Shown in pieces: positions 15,001 to 27,600 of a stretch of 64,000 nt of DNA; the first letter of the stretch is position 1, and each line of letters begins with the position of its first letter. The position numbers were made by a program, and so were the translations under genes. The notes beneath the pieces were generated by a model. The model saw nothing but the letters and a program-made list of their open reading frames with translations, was not told the origin of the DNA and did no database searches. The stretch spans positions 17,341,826 through 17,405,825 of the forward strand of contig CAKAKS010000038.1 of NCBI GenBank assembly GCA_916700875.1. Reading direction: 5' to 3'. This DNA is from Sebastes aleutianus. Taxonomy: Eukaryota; Chordata; Actinopteri; Perciformes; Sebastidae.

Positions 15001-18000
15001 TTTGTTATGCTTTGTTTTGCTAGCTGTTTCCCCTTGCTTCCAGTCTTTTTTGCTAAGTTAAGCATTAGCTGGCTCTAGCTCCATATCTAGCAAACAGACA
15101 TGAACGTGGCATCAATCTTCTAATCTCACTCTTCGAAAGAAAGCAAATAAGCATGTTTCCCCAAAATGTCAAACTATTCCTTTAACACCTAGCAGAACAC
15201 ATGAACAGTTATTAACAGCTGGTCTACACATCATCGAATCTCCTGTTAGCAAAATGGGACTGGAAAAGCAACCAGAGCACTCAATGCCACACACATGGAT
15301 CCTTAAATGCTTGGTGCAATATAAGGCAAACAAACCACCTTGATCTTCTTTAAAGGTGCTAAATGCGAGATTGGGAGCATTTCTATTGCCTCCGCACGGC
15401 TCTCAATATGGCGACGGCTGAGCTGGTGGCTCGCAGCTAACGGTGCTAGCAGCGCTAACAGTACAAGTATACAGTACAAAAGCAGTGCGGAGTGGCGGCT
15501 GTGAGTTAGCAAGTGGGGCACGCTCACATGTATGAACATGCACTAAAAGTCACACACGGCTGGCCCGGCTATGTCAACAAAGCACGGAGAAGAGGTCGAG
15601 TGACTTCATTCTCTGCTCAGGTAGATATTACCTCACTATATCTTTACATAACAAATAGTTCTTTGCTGCTTTATTAATGTTCTGGATATCATAGCACCTT
15701 TAATGTGTGCATTTTAGTTCCTTTAACCAGTAGGTATGGGTGATGTTAGGCCCTGTTGCTGCCCAGTTCCTAATGTTTGTCAACCACTGTTGGATGTCTG
15801 CAATGCTGTGATGGTAACTGGTTCTTATTCTGGAAATTGCAGTGGTCCGCCTCACTCTCAGGTGTGTTAGCCCCCGAGCACTGGTCTTGTGGGATGTTTT
15901 TTTTTCCTCTTATATGCTTTTCCAATACTGCTCAGTTTGTTGTTTGTGTTACTCTCCCACACTGCAGCGTGGGAGTACAAAAGAAAGTTGTGTGATGAAC
16001 AGGGCATTTATCCTGTTGGCCTCTGCTCCTCTGTTGCATCTCCTTAGTGTTGCTGCCAGAGCTGGAAGCCTTTGTTTAGCACTCTCCCGGGCCTTGCATA
16101 TGGACATTCAGATGCATTTCTTTAGTAGCCAGGACCTGACATTGATCCGTTCACCCCTCTGTAGTTGAGCCAGCTTACTCACTTTGTGTGTTTTCTTTAT
16201 ATTGGCTTCCTCGTGGTGTGAGGATACTGGCTATGACTCACCTAACTGAGCTTGTAGCTGAGAATTACTGTTGTTATCATTGCTGTGGTGCATACCCTCA
16301 TTAGATTTAGTTACAATGTGGTTGTGGTAGTAATAGAGATTGTGAGCAGCACTTCGTTTGCATCTGCTATGTCACACTGTTTGATGGGAAATTCTCAATC
16401 ATCCTTGGCAGTTTAGGTCAGACGCTGATAATAAGTAGCTTCTTCTAAACTCTTAAACTCTCAATTTTTAGCTCCTCTGTCCTTTTTTTTTTCATATTGT
16501 GGCCATTATTTGAGTCTCCAGTTGTGGTTGTAACTTTCTCTTTGCTAACTGGCTGGTTTTCACTCATCTATAATATTTCTCTCTCACACACACAGAGGCA
16601 GACAAAAAAGGCTTACAAGTTATGAAATGGCGTGCTCATTTTGTTACCTGTTTTGCAGACGACCTGTGGGACTCCATCTGTAGTCTCCTCTCAGTTCCTC
16701 CGCTCCCTCCTCCTCCTCCTCACTCTCCTCACTCGATACCCAATTGAAGCTAAGATGCTTAATTAGCAATTTTGTTAAGGACACTCTCTCCCCTGGGCGA
16801 TTGTGGTCTCACAAGGCACAACATAAGTGCGGGCTGACCTGAAAAAGACCCCAAGCGCAGCAGGGAGAGAGGCAGGGAAACGGTGGAACAGAGGATGATT
16901 ATGAATGGGCGCAGTGCAGGGGGAGTCACAAGAGGATTGGATCGGTGTCTTGGGATGGCAAAGAAGTCGTGATTTCCGTTGCTACTTCGCATCTCTTTAA
17001 GTTGAAACGTGTTTCCCAGGATGAGGCAAAATCGGAGCACGCTCCAAGGAAACGTAGTGTTTTGTATCCGTAATAAAAAAACAGACACATATAATTTATT
17101 GAAAAAGTACAAACACTTGAAACACAAAAACTCATCTTCCCAAAATATTAGTTGGAAATACATCCATCACTTATACTTTTGCTCCCTTTTGCCCTGTTTG
17201 TATGAAGGAGGAGACTTGTGAGACACACGGCTGCAGCTTGTTGATGAAGTGGTTCTCTTTTTAGATGAATATGATTAATTTAGAAATATAAACCAAGCCA
17301 AATTCTGGTTCCAATACTGGTTACTCAATTCGAACATGCAATATTTAATTATGTTGTTATTGAGAGTTTATTGTATATGTTTGTTTTGTTTTCCTGTATT
17401 CTATACAATATTCTAGTATATTTATTTAATTTTTTACATGTTTGAAAAAAATTCTAACTAATCGATTAATAGAAGATTAATGTATGGCAATTTTCATTAT
17501 TGAATGTCAGAATATATAATTTGCTTGTGTCTCATGTCATTGGAAATTGAGAATATTTGTAATTTTTTGTTGATCAAACATCGAACAAAGTCAATTTTTG
17601 ATATCGACTCCAGTAAATTTATATGGGCATTTACCACATCAATTTAGTCATTTTTTGAAATTATTTTTCACATTTTATTGACAAAATGATTAATATCTTA
17701 TCCATTAATTAATTAATATATTGATATTAAATAGCTGACTCCATATTCTGCTTCAATTAAGGAACTAACCCTCAACCATCTCCTTTTTCTTCTTCTCGCA
17801 GCGAATTGAATTCCAAACTACAAGACACTCTGGAGCAAATAGAGGTATGTGCCTTCCTGCTTTATCTCTAATCACGTTATTTGTGAGCGATATCAGTAAA
17901 GCGACTTTTAGCAGTGAATAAGATTGTGCTCTAACCCTGTAATTTTCCAGAAGCCCTCATCTGAAAGAAGCAATTTATACTTCATTTTGACATTTTCATA

Positions 18001-18575
18001 GTTTGCCTTTCTCATTCTGGGTCTGCCAAATATTGACACATTCAGAAAGTCATTATTGTCAGTGCACAGGCACCGTAAATTATATCTGTTTCATCTCTAG
18101 CTGTGTTGTGATAAATGGTATGCAAAGCAATTTTCTCTGCACCGCTGCGCTTGACTAGATTAATTACTTACGGTTTTGTCGGTACACAAGAAACAGGCGT
18201 GCATGCACACACACACACATACACACACACGCACACACACACGCACACACACACACACACACACACAGCCACGCAGCAAGGTGCTCGTTTGTTTACCTGT
18301 CAGCATGAGTTTGTGATTAAGCAAAATCCTCTAAAATTAGAAAGGTAAACACTTGCACAAAGTACAGACACACACATCAAACACCTTCAACTTAAGAATG
18401 CTAAGTGCCAAACACAATATATACACTATATGAATATGCATATACTCTACATATATACATATACTGTACAACATATACTAAGTTTACACAATAGAGTTGT
18501 CATTAGTTGGCAGTCAGCCTAGTGTGTAATATCCCTTGATTCCTAACTGTTTTCTACTTGCAACACGTCTTCGTT

Positions 18576-18654
<79 letters not shown>

Positions 18655-21600
18655 CACCATGTTTCTACAGTAGCCCAGACAAACCAGACTCTGTTAACTT
18701 TTCCTGCTTGGCTGGAGTCGATAACGTACTCGCTCCCGTCGCCGCCGCTCTCTCTCTCTGGCTTCACCACTCACTTCCCACATACACACACACTCTACGC
18801 ACTAGCTCTGTTCCAACTGGCTCTAGAGAGGACTATTCGCGTTTTCGCTTCAGCCACCGTAGCTCTCCAACAGGCTCGGCACACTGGAGAGGCTTCAGTT
18901 GGTTGTAATCTCCTCATCTCACCACTACATGCCACTAGATCCTACACACTGGACCTTTAAAGCATAGATCAATTATTGTAGAAAATGGCAATAGCAGGAA
19001 CCAAAGACAAACATTTTCAAACTCTACATGTAGTGGAATGAGTCATCAAATGACCCAGCATAAAGCACCATTAAAATACCACAACATAAAATTAGACCAA
19101 TGTACAGTGGCATGGTTTGTCTTTCCTCAAAGTACTTTGGAATATAAAATACTAATTTAATTTAATAAATAATTTCTGACTTCCTCTCAAGTAGTTTGAG
19201 AACGTACGTCAGCGGTAGTTGTTGCATTATGTTCAAATGCAGTTTTAAACATAAAAGGCGTGAGAAAAGACGTGGTGACGCAAGGCGTTTGATCACTTAC
19301 CGCCTTTGTCAGCGCTATAATCTTTGAGGTCGGCTTATCCCTGTACATCCAAACTTCCTGCTAACCTTGATTTACTTTCTTACCTCTCATTTTAGCTCTT
19401 TGTCAAAGACTTACACACACTCATATATATACACCCACATTCACATCCAATTACCCTTGGCCTTGTGTGGTAGCTATCCATCTGCACATCTATATCTAAA
19501 TCCCCGGTCTTAAGGTTGATAATCCCTCTCTTTTTCTCCTCCTTTGTCATCGTTCTCTCTTTGGCTCCAGGAGCAGCTTGATGTCGCCCTGTCGAAGACT
19601 TGTAAGCACTTTGATGTTTCGCACTACACCAAGGTCCAACTGGCCTACACGCTCCTGGGAAAGACACAGGTCAGTGGTTTGACTCGTCTACAGGGTCACG
19701 GGGAATGGCTAAACATGACTGGATGTGATGGTCCGATTGTTGTCCTGGCGTACTGCATATGTCTTTTTGTTTGACTCTTGGTCTCTGTCTTTTTTTGGCG
19801 GGGGGGATTGAGTGTCAGCATTTTTTAAAAGATTGTTCATCTTGGCTGTTCCTCTCCTTAACCTTATGTCAGGGCTGTGCGCATTGAATAGCCAGTGTTG
19901 TTTCTTTACTTTCACGACCTTTTGCCACCATTTAGATTAGGACGGTGTAAAGATATCTTCCACAGACACGCTGGTTAAACCATTATGAGAATGTAATTTG
20001 TTTTATTCAAGTTTCTCTTCGTCATTATTATTCCTTCTTGCCTCAGTCGAGTGTTTTCACCCCAGTGAGTGAATTCAGGGTTTTTTCTCACTGGAGTAGA
20101 GAATATTTTAGGCCACAGGGCATGCATGTCATCCTTTGTGACTATGTTATGCTCCGCTTAATGTCAATCAACTGACACCCACCGAAATCACCCACAAAAC
20201 AGACCCGAGTTCTTCAAAATAATCCTTGGATAATATGAAATAAGCTCTCGAAACGGCTGAGATGATACAGTCACAACAACATTTTTGAAGCTGTAAAACA
20301 TTTATGTTAAGAACAACAACAAAACACTAACAACAACAACAACACCAACAAAACACTCCTGCTAAAAAATGCCTGGGGAGAAATATAACGAACCACAGAT
20401 ATTATCATTTATCACTCGCGTCTTTCTTTTCTTACTCCTCATATCCCATTCCAGCCCTCATATTTTTTGGCAAAAAGCATTGATCTCTAATGCTCAGGCC
20501 TCTCTCTTTAATAACCCATGCACTCCATCATCACCTGCAACATATCACTTGGCCCTGATCTCTTTCTTCTGCTTTGAATTACATTTCTTCTTCTTCTCTT
20601 TTTCATAGCCCTGATCTTATGCTTTCTGCTTAGGTGTGAAAATTATTTTCTTTTCACCTCCCTATTTTCGTGTACCAGTGCTCTCTGATATGGGTTATAA
20701 TCAGTCAAGGCTGGAGTTGTAAGCTAGAATTATAAACTTTGTGCTTACGTCATCTTTGTCGTCCTTGAAATATTTGTTACTTTCCTACTCCAACGTGCTG
20801 AAATGAGTAGGCAGTCTATCCAGCCACGCATGATCGTTTTGAACGATGATGAGGCTGACATGCATGCCGGGCCTGAAAAATATACTATCAATACTTTTCA
20901 AATCATACAGAAAATATCTAGCCTGGAACAACAAAGAAACATAAAAAACACGTTTCTTGGGTCTTTTTATTGATTGTTTTAATCGTTAGCATTCAATGAA
21001 CTTCAACTGTCAATCAAAACAAATAAGGTTGTTAAGCCTACAAATAGCGTTGCTTTTATATTAGTCTTTCTGTTGTGCATTTTCCCTGTCCGCTAAAGTG
21101 GCGGATGGCCTGACGATTTTACCTTAAAATGTACCTGCATTTGGCGGGTGGTGGGTGCTAATTTCAGAGCTTTCACAAACTCTGTTCCTCAAAGAGCCTC
21201 ATTCTCATCCCGGCACTCACACGACAACGAACGTATTCTCTCATTGTTATTCGAAACTAGCGTCAATGTTGATGCTAATAAATCCGCTATATGCCTCTTG
21301 ATATTAACAACCATGCTTGAGGTGGAGACTGGGTTATCAGTGCTTGTTGAGAGTGATTGTTTTTTCTGTGATAATGAGCATTTTCAGACTCTAAAGTTAA
21401 CTAAGGAGTTGTTCTTGACTGCCTCTTGCCATTGCTCCTAAGGGCTTGTTGTTGTTTTCATCTTCCCTTCTCTTTTTTTCTTTTGCTTGCACTGAATAGA
21501 TCTATCACACCCTCTCTCTGCATCTGCATTCCTCACATGATACCTCTATGATCTTAGTCTGAATCTTGTAGTCTTATTTTTACTTTTAATGACACTTTTT

Positions 21601-24600
21601 CAGTTGGATACATGAAATAACTGTGTCATCCAAGAGGTACAAGGCTCTTGACCCGCAGTAGCATAGCACCTCAGACCATCTGTGTTTTCTTTACACTGCT
21701 CTCTCTGGCTCTCGTTCTCCTGGCTCAGAGCCTAATGAACATGACACCCAGTTTGTTTTTCCAACATTTGTCTGAATGAAACATCTGCTTGGTTAGTATA
21801 AGTAGTTTCTAGATGAGTCTGTTTGCTTTTGCACTTGATTGATAATTATGTCTAAAGATGATGATTATTAAAATGTAAGGTGCCTCCTTTTCTTGTCTAC
21901 CGTCCATGCTTTGTACAGCCAGCGATGTTCACGGATTTTTTTTCTGCACAGATGAAGTGAAACTCCCTCAGAAAAGAAGGAAGAAATGTTAAATTACTTT
22001 TGTGGCAGCAGGCAGTCAGAATGGATGGGGGGCAACATTTTGTGGTTGTTTGTAAGACAGTCTAATTGCACTGAAACACTGTGCCCACGTCTCCTGCGAC
22101 TCTGGTGTCCTCGAATTCACTAGGGTCCCGTAGCGAGGCTGTGGGTGGGAGCTGCAGAGCAGAAAATGAGGGTGAATGTAACTTGAGACAACAACAAACT
22201 TGAATTGCAAAGACACAAACAGGGCTCAGCGCGGCGGAGCGACATTGTACTGCAGATGTTTTTTGATAAATCACGCTTAAGAGCAAATCTTACTAAGCCA
22301 AAAAGCTGCTTTAATCAGTATTTTTATATTAACAATGGATCAAATTATTACATTTTATGTTAATAGGGTGGAAACGGAAAAAAAACCTGAAAATGATCAC
22401 CTGTCTCCGCAGTTCCCCTCAGCTATTTCAAGCAATTTAGGGTCTTTTAACTCATTGTGTTCGTTTTAAAGAACGCATCTTTACTGTTTTGTTTACCCTC
22501 ACTGTTCTCATTAGGATCTTTGCCATCCGCATGTGGCAGCTTTTTTTCAGTGACTAACTAACTGATTATCTAATTAGAATCGAGTATTCAACAAAGCCGT
22601 GTAATAATATTTGTACAATGTTTCATATGCTAAATTTAACAGTGTTAGAGTAATTGGGGACATTTTCCTTTAATTCATAGTGCCCTGATAATCAATCATT
22701 TTGATGAAATAGCTCTGGGTAATCCATATGAGATGAATGGTGCTGTGAGGTGAACAGAGCTGGAGGCAGTTAAGTGTGCTACCATACATGTCACTAATAT
22801 GCCTCTGCCATTGTGTTTTTCAAATTGTTCTTTGCGGTAATGGCGTCATTAATGACACTTTCCACAGCAAACTGAGCTGGTTTCAGAGGCAAAATTGCCC
22901 ATTTTCACTTGGACTTGAACATAGCAGTTCCCAGGAGACAGCTCTGCCCATTTCCCCTCATGCATTATTGTTTAGCTAACATAATATGTCTGCAAATAAT
23001 CCAAAATATTGAGTATACAGCATGTGTCTCGAAGAAGTTCGATTTGTAATTTTCCCTATCCGTCTGCCTTTTCACAGATCCACTCTGGTAGATGACAGTG
23101 ACATCTTAACATAGTAGTTTTTCACAACAGTGTGTGTTTGGCTCTCTCTGCAGACTGCTATGGACCAGCTGCACATGCACTTCACCCAGGCTATCCACAA
23201 CACGGTGTTCCAGGTGGTGCTGGGATATGTGGAGCTGTGTGCTGGCAACGCTGACACCAAGTTCCAGAAGATGCAGTACAAGGACCTGTGCACGGTAAGG
23301 AGACGAGTGTGTGCGTGTGGGTGTAAGTGGGTTGTCAATTTATTCCACCAGTATTCACCCATTCTGTCTGCAAGTCTAATAGCTTTTTGCCCAGAGAAGG
23401 TTCAGTCCCCTTTGTTAAGATTAACCACTTATTTACTCAGTTAAGTGGAATATTCATTTAGAACAAAAAACACCACCTGCAGAGTGCTTTGATGAAAAGA
23501 CAAATGACACACTCAAACTTTGTTGCTCACATTATGCCTCTAGCTTCCTTATTTCATGACAAAGGATTCTACAGATTCTCAGTAATAGAGTGAAATGAAA
23601 TGAAGTGGAGGAGAAAGCGATTCAGAGAAAGGAATGTATATTGTAGCCCTGCACTATGAAATAATTAATCTTGCTCACAATACAGAACCAATGCACTGCA
23701 GCAGCAACAGCACATTCTGATTGGGCTCTCCATACCGGCACACACGCCTCAACTCCCTCTCTGTCTTTTTCTTTCCCTCCGGATCAAAATAAATCACATT
23801 TGCATGGCCAGCAAGCCATAACTTTAGTCAATTCGTCATTACCTTGCTGGGGGTGAGTTTTCTCCCCCCAGGGGTCTGTGTTACAGTCTGACCTACAGTG
23901 GGGAGGGGTATGTAGAGGTATAGGTAAAGGTTATCTCTGCATGATCGGACGGTACAATTTGTTTCTTTACAGTCTCTCCTGATATGTCAGTTGTGGGAGT
24001 TTTTTTTCCCTCCCTGAGCTCCATGTGTGGCCTTGCTGTTTGACTGCACACCATTTACTAGGGGCATTGCCAGCTGTGCTCATATCTACAATACCCTGCC
24101 CTTCACCTCTTACCTTTGTGTTACCTCTTCACTCTTCATCTCTTCTTGCCCTGCTTCTTTTTTTTGTCTGTTTATGCATGTTTTCCTGCCCCAGATGGCA
24201 GCACGGAAGAAGCAATATTCAGTTTATTAAAGCCGGAGGTTCTAGGTCGAGGCTTCTTTTGGTTAGACCTGGTTTGGATCTGGAGGGGTTCAGTGGTAGC
24301 CTGCATTCAAGCTGGCTGGCGGGGTGTTTTCAATGTAGGAGCTGAATAAAAGATCAGTCTCTTCAAACTGGGTTTGAGCACATTTTTTTTGTGTCACCAT
24401 GAAATTGTGTCAAAAGTAGAACGAAAAATGTTTGGTGGGATGTCTTTTTTTAAGATTACTTTTGGGCCTTTTGCCTTTTATTGACAGTGATAGTTATGAA
24501 AGGGGGAGAGAGAAGGGATGATACGCAGCAAAGGGCCACAGTTGGGATTCAAACCCTGCCCTTGCCTTTTTTGACGTTGAAGGCCAAGATAGGCTTGTAA

Positions 24601-27600
24601 CAAGGAGTTGTATCACTGGTAGCACACGGTGCATGGGATTCCCAAACAGAAGACTGTGGATAATAATGAATTGATGTTGATAAATTTCTCAGTTGTGGTC
24701 TGAGGAAGAGTTCTCTCTCATTGTTGTGGGTAAAGAGCTTTCTTGCATGGAAGTCTGCTAGCTTGACCAGTGGCTGCTGTTATAAATGATGTACTCGACT
24801 CCACTCTTTTTTGCCTAGTGCTATGAATACATCAGAAGCAATGCCACTATATATATATATACCGTACTACAGGATTCTTGATAGTAATACCAGTTTATCA
24901 ACAATCCAGTTAGCTTTTGAATGCTTATGACTGTAGATTTAAGTGCATGACCTGTCAAGGTATCAGTGTAAGTACTGTATAATCCACCTTACTTATATTT
25001 CACTAGTATTGTAAATAAGGTGGAAAATGACTTTTCATAAGAGAGTAGTTGCCTCTTGGACAGTGTCTCCATAAACGACAGCTGAGCCGGCAGCTCTAAG
25101 CTAACGGTACAAACAATGGCAACAGTGCTGACAGAGCTAACAGTGTGCTACGCTTTCTCATCGACGCTGGTCGGGACGCCGTTATCAGCTGTAACCGACG
25201 TATGAGTGCACTGCAGAATGGCGGCCATGAGTAAGCAAGTGGGGCACGCTCACATGCACCAATATGCACTTAAAGGCATGTGCGGCCTGCCCAGATGTGA
25301 CAACAAAGCACGGAGAATCTCGGACTACAACACACACGGAGAGGGAGAGCGAATTCATTCTCTGCTCAGGTAGACATTACTCCTCTATATCTTTACATAG
25401 CAGATAGTTTTTGCTGCTATATTAAAGGAACAGTGTGTAACATTTCCGGGGATCTATTAGCAGAAATGGAATATAGTATTCATAACTATGTTTTCATTAG
25501 TGTATAATCACCTGATCTAAGAATCGTTGTGTTTTCGTTAGCTTAGAATGAGCCCTTCATATCTATATAGGGAGTGGGTCCTCTTCACGGAGTCCGCCAT
25601 GTTGCTCCGCCATGTTTCTACAGTAGCCCAGAACGGACAACCCAAACACGATTGAGAGCCTTTCACATCTTTTACGTTACCTGAAGGCCACTGTAGTTCT
25701 CGAACATGCTTGTGAAACTGTGGTACCGCCAGCCGCCGTCTGACTTCTGTTGCTCCTAAATTAGCTGTTATTATGGTAAGGATGGCCTCTAAGCAGAGAA
25801 CGGCGTTACCACTTTTGGATTCCCTGAAATACTGTGTGCATGCAAATATACAGTAGTTACAGACACATCCTTATGTTTACTTGAGTTTGACAGATACACT
25901 GTCAGCACACCGTGTTGCCTGGATGATCCCACTCACTCCACAATCACACACATACTGTACAAATACTCTTACCAAGATTGATGGGATATGCCATTACACT
26001 CTCGGCTGTGCGATCGTGATTGATAGGGCAGCGCATCCACACACAGGCTCACACTCAAATGAAGAGCTATGTGAACACCCACGCACAGTCAATTTGTGTC
26101 GCCTGCAGCATTTGCAGCCTGTCTGCAGTGATTTTTATGGGGAGATCAAGCGGTTTGCTTACTTTTACTCCAAATCCGTATCGAAGGCACTTATGCACCC
26201 GCCTCTAAAATGTAAAAAGGAGAGCTACCTGAAGTACCCATGTGAAATAAGTGTCTTTGTAGCTCATGTGGTGCACAAACACTGGATTGAGCTGGTTTTG
26301 AAGAGATGCTAAAACTCTGAAGATGGGTTTGCCAACTTGTATTTGAAATGCCTTTCAGTGTCCCTCTCTGAGGTTCTTTGGGACTTTATGAAAGGATAAA
26401 GGAATTCATTGACAGTTCCCAAGGTCTCTCTGGCTGGTATATACCTGTGACAAGTTCTCTTTCAAATTAACGGAGAAGGTGGTTGGGGAAATCAGCTAAG
26501 CAATGACGTAAAATGTAGAAGTTAAAGGGACAGTGTGTGGGATTTGGCGATATCTAGTGGTGTGGTTGCAGATTGCAACCAACTGAGTACTAGGCTTGCC
26601 GAGTTAGTCGGTATTACCGGTGTTACCGGTGTTACCGATTACATTACTTACCCACCACCCCCACCATTGTTTTACAAACTGAGAGTGAAAGTGTCTGCTG
26701 CGTGCATAGTCTCAGCTAAGAGACATAGCAGGAGTTAGATTTTACACACACGGGACGAGAGAGAGTTGGACATTCAAGACGATGGTGGAGGATTTGGCGT
26801 AAAAGCGAAAAGCAAAAGCACCTATTTGGCAGTACTTTGGATTTAAACCCAGTGCTGTAAGGGAACCATAAGGTTAATGGGGTAATTGCCTTGCGGAGGA
26901 CTGAGCGTTCACAGCTGGTGTGCACGGGCACAGCAGCTCCAGGTGGAAACCTGCGGCCTCGCAGTAAAAGCTGGACCAGAGAGGCCAGACACACAGCCAC
27001 CCAACGATAAAGATCAAAGTAAGCGCTCTACATATATTGAGCGCCGTCTTTTCTTGTAAGATGTCCGGTGTAATCAGTAACACCGGTGTTGTCACAAGTT
27101 AATTAACTGATGGGAGAATTTCCTCACCGTGACATCCCTACTGAGTACCCTTCCGCCCCCTCACAAAACCGGGGTAATGCCAGTTTTGCACACTGCGGCT
27201 CACGTTACCACAGTTTAACAAGAATTACGGTTAAAGTCTCTTGTTGGTAGCAGTGTTTGGTTTGTCTGTTCTGGGCTACTGTAGAAACATGGCGGAGCAA
27301 CAAGGCGGACTCCGTGAAGAGGACCCGCTCCCTATGTAGATATGAAAGGCTCATTCTGTTCTTCATATCATATTATGAATATTATATTCCATTTCTGTTT
27401 ATAAATCCCCGAAATGTTACACACTGTTCCTTTACTATTGTGGAACTGTATCAATACAAAACTAGGTATTTGTGGAGCAGAGCAAACTTATTCAGCTGCT
27501 GTTCCCCTGATAAATAAAGGTGAAGAAAATGTTAGAGCCACATTAGACCTCCTGAACTCGCATCTTAGCTATGCAACTTTAAAATTCAAGGGAAACGGGA

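Larger units (their letters stand above)
9232..17801 (+). other. vps50 intron (8.6 kb), repeat-rich
   Basis: It holds a SINE/L2-like fragment (9805-10070), a TTTAG-rich low-complexity tract (10075-10560), an hAT MITE (10574-11050), a TTAA-flanked MITE pair (14669-15185 and 15350-15703) and a poly-T run (about 13310-13330). Within 11170-11590, 12480-12620 and 13620-13880 there are repeat-like sequences I cannot assign. No coding exon was found. Confidence 0.75.
17845..19570 (+). other. vps50 intron (1.7 kb)
   Basis: It holds two CA arrays (18206-18267, 18578-18652) and, directly after the second, a 5'-truncated MITE piece (18653-18960). The rest is AT-rich and carries nothing I can name. Confidence 0.8.

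Noticed and set aside
16759..17163. 134-codon open frame on the minus strand
   Set aside because: Overlapping frames are also open, composition is AT-rich and no domain or homology is recognisable.
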